64,000 nt of DNA from Quatrionicoccus australiensis (GCF_020510425.1 NZ_JAHBAH010000001.1:3949001-4013000); one strand, 5' to 3'; positions 8,718 through 18,131 are shown, counted from the stretch's first letter. Numbers and translations are program-made. Notes: a model not told the origin generated them from the sequence alone.

Positions 8718-10324
8718 AAAATCATCCATTCCAGGGTTTGCTGCGCCGCCGGTTGGCCGGCATCGTGCTGGGGGCGTTGCTCACCGGCTGCGCCAGTCAG
8801 GCACCGCTGCCGCCCGAGGGCAGGGAACTGCTGGCTCAGGGCCGCCTTGACGAGGCCTTGGCGCGCTTCGAGAGTGCCCTGCGTGAGCATCCCAACAATC
8901 CCGAACTGCGGCTGGCCGTGGCACAGACGCGCGAACGCCTGATGGCCCGGCAGTTGCAGCAGGTGCAGGCCCAGGCCGAACAGGAAAAGGCCGCACGCCA
9001 GCAGGCCGATATCGCCCTGAAAACGGCCGAAAAAATGCCGTTGACCGGTCTGGACAAGCCGATCAATGTCGATTTCAAGGAAGCCAGCCTGCATCAGGTC
9101 TGCCAGGTGCTGTTTCGCACGGCCGGCCTGAATTTTGTCTTCGACAAGGACGTGCCGACCGACCAGACGGTCAGCATCGCGCTGCGCCGCACGCCGGTAC
9201 GCGACGTGCTGGCCCTGATCCTGCGCGCGCAACAATTGGAGCAGCGCTACATCAATGCCGATACGGTGATGATCTACCCCAATACGCCGGCCAAGGCGCG
9301 CGATTATCAGCCGCTGACCGTGCGCAGTTTCTACCTGACCAATATCGAGGCGAAGACGGCGGTGACCACGCTGCGCACCATACTCAAGGCGCGTGATCTG
9401 GTGGCCGACGACAAGCAGAACGTCGTCGTCATGCGCGATACGCCGGAGGCGATCCGGATGGCGGAAAAGCTGCTCGCCGTGCATGACATGCCGGAACCGG
9501 AGGTGATGCTCGATGTCGAGGTGCTCGAGGTCAAGCGGACCCGCCTGCAGGAACTCGGTCTGCTCTGGCCGAGCCAACTGATGCTGTCGCCGCTCGCCTC
9601 GACCAGCGGCGGCGCACTCAGCCTCAAGGACCTGCTCGCTTCGCCGAAGGCGAACATGGCCGCCAATTTCCCCGCCTTCGGCATCAATGCCCGGGCCGAG
9701 ACCGGTGATACCAACCTGCTGGCCAATCCGCGCATCCGTACGCGCAACCGCGAAGTGGCGAAGATCATGATCGGCGAGCGTGTGCCGAACATCACGACGA
9801 CCTCGACGGCGACCGGCTTCGTTGCCGAAACGGTGCAATACATCGATATCGGCCTCAAGCTCGAGGTGCAGCCGACCATCTATCTCGACAACGAGATTGC
9901 CATCCGCATTGCGCTCGAGGTCAGCAATATCGTCAGCCTGGTGCAGAGCAAGTCGGGGACGCAGGCTTACCAGATCGGCACCCGCAACGCCTCGACCGTA
10001 TTGCGCCTGAAGGATGGCGAAAACCAGGTACTGGCCGGCCTGATCAGCGACGAAGAGCGCTCGAGCGGGGCCAAGGTGCCCGGTCTGGGCGACTTTCCGG
10101 TGCTTGGTCGCCTGTTTGGCTCGAAACGTGACGAGGGGCTGAAGACCGAACTGGTTCTCTCGATCACGCCGCGGCTGGTCCGCAACAACCGGCGGCCGGG
10201 CATCGAGCAGAGCGAATTCAGTATCGGTGCCGAGTCGGCGCTGCGGCCGCTGACCCAGGACATGTCCTACTTCACCGAAGCGGTGCCGCCCCCGAGCGCA
10301 CCGGCACCGGGCGCGGCGCAGTGA
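8714..10324 (+). CDS. Lipoprotein secretin (GspD/MshL-like)
   Basis: Outer-membrane secretin channel, 536 aa. A lipoprotein signal ends in LLTGC (Cys near residue 26), so the ring should insert through its own lipid. Residues 35-105 look like a short TPR/coiled-coil segment ([17 protein letters not shown]). An STN/N0-type domain follows (about 120-190: [18 protein letters not shown]), then an N1 domain ([18 protein letters not shown]) and the secretin core with [26 protein letters not shown] and [16 protein letters not shown]. It is shorter than GspD (about 650 aa) and closer in plan to MshL/PilQ-type secretins. The ATG overlaps the preceding stop. Confidence 0.85.
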   Translation: MKNHPFQGLLRRRLAGIVLGALLTGCASQAPLPPEGRELLAQGRLDEALARFESALREHPNNPELRLAVAQTRERLMARQLQQVQAQAEQEKAARQQADIALKTAEKMPLTGLDKPINVDFKEASLHQVCQVLFRTAGLNFVFDKDVPTDQTVSIALRRTPVRDVLALILRAQQLEQRYINADTVMIYPNTPAKARDYQPLTVRSFYLTNIEAKTAVTTLRTILKARDLVADDKQNVVVMRDTPEAIRMAEKLLAVHDMPEPEVMLDVEVLEVKRTRLQELGLLWPSQLMLSPLASTSGGALSLKDLLASPKANMAANFPAFGINARAETGDTNLLANPRIRTRNREVAKIMIGERVPNITTTSTATGFVAETVQYIDIGLKLEVQPTIYLDNEIAIRIALEVSNIVSLVQSKSGTQAYQIGTRNASTVLRLKDGENQVLAGLISDEERSSGAKVPGLGDFPVLGRLFGSKRDEGLKTELVLSITPRLVRNNRRPGIEQSEFSIGAESALRPLTQDMSYFTEAVPPPSAPAPGAAQ

Positions 10325-10794
10325 AATCGCGGCGCGGCTTCACGCTGATCGAGATGATGGTGACGCTGGCCATCGTCGGCGTGCTGGCCAGCCTGGTCGT
10401 GCCGCTCGCCCAGCTTGGCGTGCAGCGCAGTCGGGAGCAGGAGCTGCGTACGGCCTTGCGCGAAATCCGCCAGGCGATCGACGCCTACAAGCGCGCCGCC
10501 GAGGAAGGGCGCTTGCCGCGCGATGCGAATGCCAGCGGTTATCCGGCCTCCTTGCAGGTGCTGGTCGACGGTGTTGCCGATGCGAAACATCCACAGCGCC
10601 AGAAATTGCGGTTTTTGCGGCGTTTACCGTCCGACCCGATGAATCCGTGGGTGGCCGGTGATCCGGCGCATAGCTGGGGCTTGCGCAGCTATGCCAGCGA
10701 GGCCGCGGATCCGAAGGAGGGGAGCGATGTCTATGATGTTTATTCGCGTTCGCCGCAGGCCGGGCTGAACGGCGTTCCTTACCGGCTGTGGTGA
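10321..10794 (+). CDS. Minor pseudopilin (prepilin-like)
   Basis: Pseudopilin, 157 aa, starting with GTG that overlaps the secretin stop. The leader MKSRRG is followed by F-T-L-I-E (Glu at +5) and a hydrophobic helix to about residue 30. The globular part has the features of GspG/H-like proteins, such as [11 protein letters not shown] and [11 protein letters not shown]. Probably a minor subunit at the pseudopilus tip; I cannot say which of GspH, I or J it replaces. Confidence 0.75.
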   Translation: MKSRRGFTLIEMMVTLAIVGVLASLVVPLAQLGVQRSREQELRTALREIRQAIDAYKRAAEEGRLPRDANASGYPASLQVLVDGVADAKHPQRQKLRFLRRLPSDPMNPWVAGDPAHSWGLRSYASEAADPKEGSDVYDVYSRSPQAGLNGVPYRLW

Positions 10795-10796
10795 GC

Positions 10797-11165
10797 ATGA
10801 TGCGCGGCTTCACCCTGATCGAACTGCTGGTGGTCCTGGCCATCGTCGCGCTGCTCTCGAGCATTGCCTTGCCGCGCTACACGCAATACCTGGAGCGCAA
10901 CCGCGAGGCGGTGCTTGGCGAAAACCTGCGCCTGACGCGCGATGCGCTGGAACAGTACAACGCCGACCGCGGGCGTTATCCCGACTCGCTCGACGAGCTG
11001 GTCACGCGGCGCTATATCAAGGCGCTACCGGTCGACCCCTTGCTCGAGAGCAATCAGCACTGGCGCTTCAGCCCGCCCTTGCCGCCGGCCGAAGGCCGGA
11101 TCGGCGACCTGCACAGCGGCGCTCCCGGCATTAGCCGCAATGGTCGGCCTTACAGCGACTGGTAG
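10797..11165 (+). CDS. Minor pseudopilin (GspG-like)
   Basis: Pseudopilin of about 122 aa: M-M-R-G followed by F-T-L-I-E, hydrophobic helix, then a helix with NRGRYP-like spacing (YNADRGRYPDSLDEL) and a short C-terminal domain ending GISRNGRPYSDW. The ATG at 10797 gives a minimal leader. GTG codons at 10788 and 10791 are in frame, and the second overlaps the previous stop, so the start is uncertain by two or three codons. Confidence 0.72.
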   Translation: MMRGFTLIELLVVLAIVALLSSIALPRYTQYLERNREAVLGENLRLTRDALEQYNADRGRYPDSLDELVTRRYIKALPVDPLLESNQHWRFSPPLPPAEGRIGDLHSGAPGISRNGRPYSDW

Positions 11166-11171
11166 GGCGGC

Positions 11172-11654
11172 ATGCGCAAACACACGCTTCAGCGCGGCAT
11201 GATCTATCTCGCCCTGCTCCTTGCCCTGGCCGTGATCGGCGGCCTGTCGGCGGTCGGTTTGCGCGTCGTCCACACCATCCAGATGCGCCAGGCGGAGGCC
11301 GAACTGCTGGCGATCGGTCTGGAGTTTCGCAATGCCCTGCAATCCTATGCGGCGGCGACGCCGGACGGTTCGTCACCGGCGCCGCGCGCGCTCGCCGATT
11401 TGTTGCGCGACAGCCGGTCTGCCGGCATCGTCCGGCATCTGCGGCGGATTTACTACGACCCGCTGACCGGCAAGTCCGAATGGGGCCTTCTGCGCGGCCC
11501 GGATCAGCGCATCGTCGGTGTCTACAGCCTGAGCGAAACGCCGACGATCAAGCGCGAAGGCTTTCCGGTCGATCTGGCTGGCCTGCAAGGCAAGGAAAAA
11601 CACTCGGAATGGGTGTTCGCGATTGTCAGCCCGGTGCTGCCCGGCACGAACTAG
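11172..11654 (+). CDS. Atypical pseudopilin lacking Glu+5 (GspK-like position)
   Basis: Exported protein of 160 aa, last gene of the secretion operon. The start MRKHTLQRG followed by M-I-Y-L-A and a hydrophobic helix (to about residue 32) looks like a prepilin leader, but the residue at +5 after the Gly is Ala rather than Glu. Absence of Glu+5 is typical of GspK, which caps the pseudopilus tip, although this protein is much shorter than GspK (about 300 aa). The globular part contains YYDPLTGKSEWGLLRG, a motif seen in several pseudopilin-like proteins. Function by position only. Confidence 0.6.
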   Translation: MRKHTLQRGMIYLALLLALAVIGGLSAVGLRVVHTIQMRQAEAELLAIGLEFRNALQSYAAATPDGSSPAPRALADLLRDSRSAGIVRHLRRIYYDPLTGKSEWGLLRGPDQRIVGVYSLSETPTIKREGFPVDLAGLQGKEKHSEWVFAIVSPVLPGTN

Positions 11655-11781
11655 CGCCGCTGGCTCTTGCAGCGGGCGGTACGCCGAATTGGCGTCTTGA
11701 TCCGCATCCTTTTCCGTCTTGCCGGCGCTCAATTCGCCATTGATTTTCCGAGCCGGGGCCGGTCTATCGTAAAATCACGGG

Positions 11782-11910
11782 ATGAGCCGACCCGAACCGA
11801 TTTTTGCCCGCCGCAGCAACTGCTGCACCGGGCTGACGGTCGACATGTCGAAACAGGTGATTTTGCCTTGCCCGCAGGTGGCCGGATGGCTGCTTGCGGC
11901 GGCGAAATGA
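11782..11910 (+). CDS. Possible 42-residue small ORF, unrecognised
   Basis: In the 295-base gap between the secretion operon and the J-domain gene, an ATG at 11782 opens 42 codons (MSRPEPIFARRSNCC start) ending at 11910. It has a Cys pair and a Cys-Pro, but no clear ribosome site and no family I recognise. The rest of the gap holds a weak ACGCC/GGCGT hairpin near 11681-11695 and nothing else I can support. Confidence 0.18.
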   Translation: MSRPEPIFARRSNCCTGLTVDMSKQVILPCPQVAGWLLAAAK

Positions 11911-11949
11911 CGGCCATGCCGACCAGTAATACTCTCTGTTAAAGACCCC

Positions 11950-12228
11950 ATGAAAGACTATTACGGATTACTCGGCGTCGCGCCGGATGCCAGCCATGAG
12001 CTGATCAAGACGGCTTACCGGCGCAAGGCCGCGCAGTTTCACCCGGATCGCAATCCCGATGCGGATGCGGCGGGGAAGTTCCGGGCCGTGCAGGAAGCCT
12101 ACGAAACCCTGGCCGACGTCGAGCGCCGCAAGGCCTACGACGAGACGCGCCGCTCCAGCCTGATCGACGACCCGCTTGCCGTGGCGCGGGAAATCTGGAG
12201 CAATTATTTAGGAAACATGCAAAAGTGA
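11950..12228 (+). CDS. Small J-domain (DnaJ-like) protein
   Basis: A protein of 92 aa that is almost entirely a J domain. It begins MKDYYGLLGVAPDAS, has helix II, the essential H31-P32-D33 loop, then helix III (KFRAVQEAYETLADVERR). It lacks the Gly/Phe region, zinc finger and client-binding domains of DnaJ, so it should act as a specialised co-chaperone that stimulates Hsp70 (DnaK) ATPase for one partner. The C-terminal 25 residues (DDPLAVAREIWSNYLGNMQK) may give specificity. It leads a four-gene operon; the next gene starts with GTG overlapping this stop. Confidence 0.88.
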   Translation: MKDYYGLLGVAPDASHELIKTAYRRKAAQFHPDRNPDADAAGKFRAVQEAYETLADVERRKAYDETRRSSLIDDPLAVAREIWSNYLGNMQK

Positions 12229-12770
12229 AGCAGTCATATTATTTTTCCGAGCTTTCTTCGTCCTACGATGCCGAGATCCAGGACCTGCTCAGCGATTCGG
12301 AAGGCAAGTCGGCACTCAAGGCCCGCCTCGCCGAAAAGCGCCAAGAATTGCACAGCCTGCTGGCGATGATCGAATTCGCGCCCGAGATGGTGGTGCCGGT
12401 CTTCTACGACGGCTTTGCCTTCACCAACCCGAAGGCGATGGCGGCGGCCGTGCAGTGCGAGCCGGACGACGGCGATTTTCCGACCTGGGACCGGTTGTCT
12501 GGTTTCGTCAAGCTGGAAGCATGGGCGCAACCGCTGGCCGATGCCGTGCTCGGCGAGGGCGCCGGCGAAGAGTTCATGGTCACGGCGGCCTGTCTCGAGT
12601 ATGTCCGCAAGTTCGACACCGCGGCGCCTGCCGCAGCGGCCGAGGATGACGAGGATGGCGAGCGTCGCGAACGCGGCGAAGACGAGGATGGCGACGATGA
12701 CGACCGCGATCTGGGCGAGGCTGGCGATGACTGGCTGGCCGACCAGGGCTTCGACTCGGCCAAGTCCTGA
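12225..12770 (+). CDS. Unknown protein with strongly acidic tail (J-domain operon)
   Basis: I do not recognise this 181-residue protein. It starts with GTG overlapping the stop of the J-domain gene, so the two are very probably co-translated. Residues 1-130 look like a compact helical domain (KARLAEKRQELHSLLAMIEFAPE), and residues 138-181 are an Asp/Glu/Arg-rich, probably disordered tail. There is no signal peptide or membrane segment, so it is cytoplasmic. Coupling with a J-domain protein suggests a client or adaptor for Hsp70; this is inference. Confidence 0.75.
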   Translation: MKQSYYFSELSSSYDAEIQDLLSDSEGKSALKARLAEKRQELHSLLAMIEFAPEMVVPVFYDGFAFTNPKAMAAAVQCEPDDGDFPTWDRLSGFVKLEAWAQPLADAVLGEGAGEEFMVTAACLEYVRKFDTAAPAAAAEDDEDGERRERGEDEDGDDDDRDLGEAGDDWLADQGFDSAKS

Positions 12771-12811
12771 GCTGCTGCATACCGCAACCGAATTTCCCGA
12801 TAAGGCATGAC

Positions 12812-13567
12812 ATGACACATCCGGTCGTACTCAAGACATCACAACTCATTCTCGCCGGCGACATCAAGGGTGCCGAAACGGCGCTCACCGCGATTGCCGA
12901 TTCCGACGGCGACGAAGCGCTGGTCACCGTCCTCAACGAAGTGCCGCCCAAGGACCTGCTTGCCATCATGCGCAGTTTCGACGGCTCCAAGCAGACCGTG
13001 GTCAACATGCTGGTGACGCCGGAGCAGTTCGCGCGCGCCGTCGTGCTCGAAACGCGCTATCGCGACCAGACCCACGCCGCGCTGCACGGCATGATGAACG
13101 CCGTGCTCTACCGCGACATCGACATGACCGCCGAGTATCTCGAAGCGATCGGCGAGAGCGACGGCGGTTACCAGGTCCTCGCCGACTACTTCGCCGAGCG
13201 CGACGACGAATTGCTTGATTTCGCGATCTCCGGCCAGTTCTCCGAGGAGTTCGACTGGGATGGCGGGCATGCCGCGCGCTCGATTTCCTGGCTCAACGAA
13301 AAGATCGGCGAAATCGACGAAGCGCTGCACGAAGGCAACTCGATCACCGGTTCGCGGCCCAAGGTGTCGCGCGCCGACATCGGCGACCACGACTGGATGG
13401 AAACCGCCTGGGTGCTGCGTTACGACCTGCCTGACATTTTCGAGCAGATCGTCATCACGCTGCGCGACCGCCTGCAGCAACGCGTCGAAAGCCTCGAGGA
13501 GTCGGAAGACACGGCACCGGTCCGGCCGGCCGCCGCGCCTGGCGACGACGAGGAATCGGCACTGTAA
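12812..13567 (+). CDS. Unknown helical cytoplasmic protein (J-domain operon)
   Basis: Unrecognised acidic protein of 251 aa. Internally it reads as a chain of helices, with a start like that of several HEAT-like or death-fold scaffolds (VVLKTSQLILAGDIKGAETALTAI) and a motif ISGQFSEEFDWDGG near residues 145-158. The end is a Pro/Ala/Asp/Glu-rich linker. No signal peptide, no membrane helix and no catalytic motif that I can identify. It lies 41 bases after the acidic-tail gene and 11 bases before the next. Confidence 0.72.
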   Translation: MTHPVVLKTSQLILAGDIKGAETALTAIADSDGDEALVTVLNEVPPKDLLAIMRSFDGSKQTVVNMLVTPEQFARAVVLETRYRDQTHAALHGMMNAVLYRDIDMTAEYLEAIGESDGGYQVLADYFAERDDELLDFAISGQFSEEFDWDGGHAARSISWLNEKIGEIDEALHEGNSITGSRPKVSRADIGDHDWMETAWVLRYDLPDIFEQIVITLRDRLQQRVESLEESEDTAPVRPAAAPGDDEESAL

Positions 13568-13578
13568 GGAGGGCGCCC

Positions 13579-14820
13579 GTGAAAAATTCTGTTGCCATCG
13601 TCGATGATCGCCCGTTTTTCGAGCGCGCCGTGCGCTACGGGCTCGAATACGGCATTCTCGGCCGCGAGCACCTGAGCCGGATGGAAGCCGACGCGCCGAA
13701 AGGCATCGTCCAGATCGCCGACCATTTCGGCACCGCCTACCTGCGCACCGACCTGGAAACGGCGGTGGCGCGCATGGCCAACCTGATCAGCCTGTATCTC
13801 GAGGATTTCTCGAACGGCGACCTGTTCACCGCCGCCGGCTCGCTGCGCGACAACACCTTGCTCTCGCACTCGCGCGGCGGCTCGGAAATGCTCAAGCGTC
13901 TGCACGCGATGCCGGGCGAAACCAGCATGCACCGCCGTACGGTCGACGCCGTCGGACAGAAGTTTTTCGTCAACGAGCGGACCTTCGCCTTTCCGCTCAG
14001 CCTGAGTAGCTACCGCGAGCAGTTGCGGCAATGCCAGACCAACCAGATGCGTATCGACTTCGCCCGCTGGCTGGCCCGCCTGATGAATGCCCAGCCCGAC
14101 GAGTACGAGGATTTCAGCGCCGAGGAAGTGGTCCGCTCGGCGATGCTGGTGCTGCATGTCGGTCCAGCAACGCTGGAAATTCCGTCGAAGAGCCAGTTCG
14201 TCAAACTGGTCGAGACCCTGCGCAAGAAGTCCTTCAAGACCAAACCGGCGGTGCTCGATGCTTTCCTGCGCGATGCGCCGGAAGACTTCCGCAAGCTGAC
14301 GCAGCAAGCGATGCAGGACTTCATCGAGACGGTGCTGCCGCGCCTCAAGTCGGGCGAAAAGTCGGCCGACGAAATTCTGCATGCCGAGGCACAGGGCGCT
14401 TTCTTCATCCGCGAAATGCCGGAAGAGGACGTCGTCGCCTACGACAAGTTGGTGGCACGCGAGTGGGTGCGCATCACCAAGGGCGATGCCGACGATCCGG
14501 CCGTGCTGGCCACGATCTTCCTCAATGTCGCGACCGGCCAGCCGGCCAAGGCGACGGCCCTGCTCAAGGAAGCCAAGCTCATCATCCAGGCTTTCCGTGA
14601 GCGCGGTTTCGACAGCGCCGCGGTGCTCGCCTTCATCGACCAGCACGCTCCCTTCGAGCAGAAGGAAGACCTCAAGGCGATGTGGCTGGAAGATCTCAAG
14701 CCGGATGCCGAGGTGCATCTCGCCGACAACGATCCGCAGATGCCCGATGCCTACATGGAGCGTTCGCTGCAATGGTTCCGGAAAAACTGCATGGCGAGCT
14801 GGAAAGGCAGCAGCCGCTGA
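13579..14820 (+). CDS. Unknown 413-residue protein (J-domain operon)
   Basis: Unrecognised cytoplasmic protein, last gene of the J-domain operon, starting with GTG behind a good AAGGAGGG site. Mostly helical by eye, with conserved-looking stretches ERAVRYGLEYGILGRE (residues 15-30), FNGD/FSNGDLFTAAGSLRDN near 78-95, QMRIDFARWLARLMNA near 156-171 and a C-terminal MPDAYMERSLQWFRKNC. No signal, membrane or known nucleotide-binding motif. Closed by a strong terminator 17 bases after the stop, so the operon ends here. Confidence 0.72.
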   Translation: MKNSVAIVDDRPFFERAVRYGLEYGILGREHLSRMEADAPKGIVQIADHFGTAYLRTDLETAVARMANLISLYLEDFSNGDLFTAAGSLRDNTLLSHSRGGSEMLKRLHAMPGETSMHRRTVDAVGQKFFVNERTFAFPLSLSSYREQLRQCQTNQMRIDFARWLARLMNAQPDEYEDFSAEEVVRSAMLVLHVGPATLEIPSKSQFVKLVETLRKKSFKTKPAVLDAFLRDAPEDFRKLTQQAMQDFIETVLPRLKSGEKSADEILHAEAQGAFFIREMPEEDVVAYDKLVAREWVRITKGDADDPAVLATIFLNVATGQPAKATALLKEAKLIIQAFRERGFDSAAVLAFIDQHAPFEQKEDLKAMWLEDLKPDAEVHLADNDPQMPDAYMERSLQWFRKNCMASWKGSSR

Positions 14821-14837
14821 GGCAGCTTGCAGCAAAC

Positions 14838-14868
14838 AAAAAGAGCGACCCGTGGGTCGCTCTTTTTT
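14838..14868 (+). terminator. Bidirectional rho-independent terminator
   Basis: A near-perfect hairpin: the arm ending in GAGCGACCC (to 14851) pairs with GGGTCGCTC (from 14854), flanked by A-runs on the left and T-runs on the right. It can stop the J-domain operon from the left and the glutathione peroxidase gene (stop at 14881) from the right. Confidence 0.88.
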
Positions 14869-14880
14869 ATTCGCGGTCGC

Positions 14881-15429
14881 TCAGTTTTTCGCCAGTTCGA
14901 GCTCGATGGCAGCGATCACCTTTTCGGCGTCGGGCAGTGTGTCCGGTGCAAAGCGGCGCACCACCTTGCCGCTACGGTCGACCAGGAATTTTTCGAAATT
15001 CCACAGCACTTCCGGTGCCGGCGTCGGCTCCATCTTGTAGCCGCGCAGTTGCTCTTCCATCACTGCACGATCCTCGGTGACCGGCTGTGCAGCGCTCAGC
15101 CAGGCGTAGAGCGGATGCTTGTCCGGGCCGGTGACGGCGATCTTGCTGTAGAGCGGGAAGCTGACGCCGAACATCGAGGTGCAGAAAGACTGGATCTCGC
15201 TGTCGCTGCCCGGTTCCTGGCCGGCAAAGTCGTTGGCGGGAAAGCCGAGCACGGCGAAGCCGCGTTCGCGATAGTCGGCGTAGAGCTTTTCCAGGCCGGC
15301 ATATTGCGGCGTCAGGCCGCATTTGGAGGCGACATTGACGATGAGCAGGACTTCGCCAGCGTGTGTCTGCAGCGTCGTCGGGCTGCCGTCGATGGCATTG
15401 AGGGCGATGTCGTAGAGCGGGTGGGGCAT
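14881..15429 (-). CDS. Glutathione/thioredoxin peroxidase (GPx family, Cys type)
   Basis: Thiol peroxidase of 182 aa reducing hydroperoxides in the cytoplasm. The peroxidatic Cys37 sits in VNVASKCGLTPQY, followed by the Gln motif GFPANDFAGQEPG and the Trp-Asn pair WNFEKFLVD. These make the Cys-Gln-Trp-Asn active site of the family, with Cys instead of selenocysteine. I chose the ATG at 15429 with GGAG 8 bases upstream; a longer frame to 15492 has no such site. Likely single-gene unit, ended by the terminator at 14838-14868. Confidence 0.9.
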   Translation of the reverse strand: MPHPLYDIALNAIDGSPTTLQTHAGEVLLIVNVASKCGLTPQYAGLEKLYADYRERGFAVLGFPANDFAGQEPGSDSEIQSFCTSMFGVSFPLYSKIAVTGPDKHPLYAWLSAAQPVTEDRAVMEEQLRGYKMEPTPAPEVLWNFEKFLVDRSGKVVRRFAPDTLPDAEKVIAAIELELAKN

Positions 15430-15497
15430 GCAATTCTCCGGGGTTGAATACGTCAATGAGACAAGCCGCAAGGCAATTGGTGCCGCCGGCATGGTGC

Positions 15498-17120
15498 TCA
15501 GACGATATATTGCGCCACCGACTTTTCCATGCGTTCGACCATGCTGTTCAGGTGCTCAACCGTCGATGTGGTCTGGGTGACCACCGCCATGTTCTGTTCG
15601 GTCATCGCGGAGACCTGTTCGACACTTTGCGCCATCTCGCTCATCGCCTGTTCCTGCTCCCTGGAGGAGTGGGTGATGTCATTGACCATCTGCATGGTCG
15701 TGGTCATCTGGGCGTTGATCTCGCGCAGCGCCTGCTGTGCGTTCTGGACCAGGGTGACCCCGTTTTCGACCTGCGTCGCGCCGGTGCGCATTCCATCGAC
15801 GGCCTTGCCGGTTTCATCCTGCACGGCATTGGTCATGCTGCGGATTTCTTCCGTTGCCTTGGCGGTGCGCTCGGCCAGTTTGCGGACTTCGTCGGCGACC
15901 ACGGCAAAGCCGCGCCCGGCTTCACCGGCGCGGGCGGCTTCGATGGCCGCATTGAGGGCGAGCAGGTTGGTCTGGTCGGCAATATCCTTGATCACGCCGG
16001 TGATCCGTGAAATTTCCTCGGATTGGGAACCCAGGCGCTCGACCTGCGCTGCCGATGTCTTGACCGTGTCGGCCAGGGACAGAATCGTGCTGCAGGCTTC
16101 TTCGGAAAGCCTGCAGCCATCGGCTGAGACCCGGGCTGCAGCCTGGGCGGCATCGCGGGTTGCCCCGGCATGTGAGGCAACTTCGCCGATCGAAACGGTG
16201 ATTTCCTCGATGCCGGCGGCGGCCGATGCTGTCGCGTCGTTCTGGACACGTGCCGAGCGCCCGACATTGGCAATCCCCTGGCCGACTTCGCTTGATACCA
16301 GATGGACCTGGTGAGCGGTATCCGCCATGCCCTGGACCGTGGCCTGGACCGATGAGACGAAACGGTCGATCTTGCGGATCAGTACGCCGAAATCATCGGG
16401 GCGGGCGAGGTCGAAGCGCTGTTTCAGGTTGCCGCTGAGCAGCAGGTTTTCCAGGTAGTCGTTGGCGTTTCTCAGGTCGCCGTGCAGTCTCGGGGCAAAG
16501 AAGACGAGAAAGTACAGGCTCCAGAGAACGCCCAGTCCGGCAAGCACCTGAAGCGCGGAAGCCGGCAGTACGGACGCAGCGAATGTCGCCAGGCTCAGCA
16601 ACAGTGCGAAAATCCCGAACAGCGTGGGTTGCAGGCCGATCCCGGCAAACAGGGAGAGGGGGGATGCATGGGCGGGAACCGCCCGGCCATGAAAGATCCG
16701 GATCGAAGTGTCGCCCTGCTTGAGGCGTTGGTAGATGGCTTCCGTTGCCTTGATTTCTTCGCGGGTCGGGCAGGTGCGTACCGACTGGTAGCCGACGATC
16801 TGGCCATTTTCGCGAACCGGCGAGGCATTGGCGACGACCCAGTAATAACCGCCATCCCGGCGCCGGTTCTTGACCACGCCACGCCACGGGCGACCTTTCT
16901 TGAGATCCTGCCACATGTCGGCAAAGGCCTGCGCCGGCATGTCGGGGTGGCGTACCAGGTTGTGCGACTGGCCGATCATTTCTTCGCGCCGGAATCCGCT
17001 GATCCGGGCAAAGGCTTCATTGGCCTCGACGATGTTCCCTTTGAGGTCAGTTAGCGAGTAGATGAACTGACCTTCCGGAAGGAGTGTTTCCGTGTTGGTG
17101 ACAGGCTGGTTGTTACGCAT
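15498..17120 (-). CDS. Aer-like PAS methyl-accepting chemotaxis protein
   Basis: Chemoreceptor of 540 aa for redox or energy taxis. The start [11 protein letters not shown] and the PAS core ([23 protein letters not shown], with [13 protein letters not shown]) are typical of Aer-type receptors, which sense through PAS-bound FAD. Two closely spaced membrane segments lie at about residues 165-210, with no periplasmic domain. A HAMP-like linker and the signalling hairpin follow ([21 protein letters not shown] then [22 protein letters not shown]). I picked the ATG at 17120 by family N-termini; ATG at 17132 is possible. No che gene is adjacent. Confidence 0.88.
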   Translation of the reverse strand: MRNNQPVTNTETLLPEGQFIYSLTDLKGNIVEANEAFARISGFRREEMIGQSHNLVRHPDMPAQAFADMWQDLKKGRPWRGVVKNRRRDGGYYWVVANASPVRENGQIVGYQSVRTCPTREEIKATEAIYQRLKQGDTSIRIFHGRAVPAHASPLSLFAGIGLQPTLFGIFALLLSLATFAASVLPASALQVLAGLGVLWSLYFLVFFAPRLHGDLRNANDYLENLLLSGNLKQRFDLARPDDFGVLIRKIDRFVSSVQATVQGMADTAHQVHLVSSEVGQGIANVGRSARVQNDATASAAAGIEEITVSIGEVASHAGATRDAAQAAARVSADGCRLSEEACSTILSLADTVKTSAAQVERLGSQSEEISRITGVIKDIADQTNLLALNAAIEAARAGEAGRGFAVVADEVRKLAERTAKATEEIRSMTNAVQDETGKAVDGMRTGATQVENGVTLVQNAQQALREINAQMTTTMQMVNDITHSSREQEQAMSEMAQSVEQVSAMTEQNMAVVTQTTSTVEHLNSMVERMEKSVAQYIV

Positions 17121-17531
17121 TGCTGTTTTCATCCCTTTTTTTTTGGCAGCTGTTGGCGCTTTTGGCGGGTCAGTGCTCAATTATTTGCCGCCCGATGCTA
17201 CGCATGGGCTATGACTTAAGCAATATGTAGAAGTCGGTATTACCGGATATGCAGTATTGGTTAGGTGCCTGGTGCCGCGTGGGGGATGCGGGTGGCATGC
17301 GGCCCGCTTCTTGCCGCGCCGGGAAGTGCCTGTGCGTGCCGACAGGTGTTTTGCCAGGCATGCAGGAAACCGCTATTCCTTCCTGGTAAGCATCCGGGCA
17401 GCCTGATCCAGTTCCGGATATCTGCTGCTAATGGCTTCTCTGCGCAGCAAACAGTGCGGGTGGTTTGCCGCTGGGGCAATAATTTTATCTAGATCAAGGT
17501 AATTGGCGCGTCTGACCCGCACCATGCGGAC
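17121..17531. other. Intergenic region between the Aer-like gene and norE
   Basis: 411 bases separating divergent genes, so it should carry both promoters. It holds a nine-T run at 17136-17144 near the start of the chemoreceptor gene and an FNR/Dnr-type box at 17484-17497. I found no convincing ORF, tRNA or terminator in it. Confidence 0.6.
17484..17497 (+). promoter_or_regulatory. Candidate FNR/Dnr-type box upstream of norE
   Basis: TTTAT-CTAG-ATCAA fits TTGAT-N4-ATCAA with one mismatch in the left half. Its centre (17490.5) lies 41.5 bases before the norE ATG at 17532. With class II activation geometry that would put the transcript start at the ATG itself. No ribosome site precedes the ATG, so a leaderless norE message is possible. 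Confidence 0.45.
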
Positions 17532-18131
17532 ATGTCTCTTGTAAGCCTCGATGTGCTGCTGCCAGGCCGGCGGGTTTTCCGCGATCCTCCGGGCGATCTG
17601 GCGATCTGGATTTTCATTCTTGCCGAGTTGCTCGCCTTTGCCGTCCTCTTTGTGCTTTACGGTGTGGCGCGGGCGCGCCATGTCGAGTTGTTCAACGAAA
17701 TGCAGATGACGCTGGACCGGGATGCCGGGGCGCTCAACACGGTCCTGCTGATCACCGGCAGCTGGTGCGTCGCCCGCGCGGTGGCGGCGATCAAAGGCGA
17801 TGCCCGTGTTGCCAGCGCACGCTGGCTGGCCGCCGGGATACTCGCCGGGCTCGGATTTCTCGTCGTCAAGCTGTTCGAGTACGACGCCAAGTTCGCGGCC
17901 GGCATCAATCTCGATACCAATTTGTTTTACATGTTCTACCTGTCGCTGACTTTCTTCCATTTCATGCACGTCATTCTCGGCCTGGTCATCCTTGCCTTCG
18001 TTTGGCACAAGACACGGCAGGGCGGCTATTCGGCGGCCGACTGCCATGGCATGGAAAGCGGTGCCAGCTACTGGCACATGGTCGACCTCGTCTGGATCGT
18101 GCTTTTCCCGCTGGTCTACGTGCTGCGATGA
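17532..18131 (+). CDS. norE: NorE, cytochrome c oxidase subunit III-like protein
   Basis: Polytopic membrane protein of 199 aa in the cytochrome oxidase subunit III family, needed for full nitric oxide reductase activity but not a catalytic subunit. Five membrane segments are visible, starting with LAIWIFILAELLAFAVLFVLY. Family signatures include the paired His region THFFH-like FFHFMHVILGLVIL and the terminal YWHMVDLVWIVLFPLVYVLR. First gene of the nor cluster; its stop overlaps norF. Confidence 0.88.
   Translation: MSLVSLDVLLPGRRVFRDPPGDLAIWIFILAELLAFAVLFVLYGVARARHVELFNEMQMTLDRDAGALNTVLLITGSWCVARAVAAIKGDARVASARWLAAGILAGLGFLVVKLFEYDAKFAAGINLDTNLFYMFYLSLTFFHFMHVILGLVILAFVWHKTRQGGYSAADCHGMESGASYWHMVDLVWIVLFPLVYVLR

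Noticed and set aside
8021..9838. Open frame of 605 codons on the minus strand
   Set aside because: Antisense to the PilP-like and secretin genes; long only because of high GC.
11655..11949. Weak hairpin ACGCC/GGCGT after the secretion operon considered as a terminator
   Set aside because: A 5-bp stem without a T-run is not enough.
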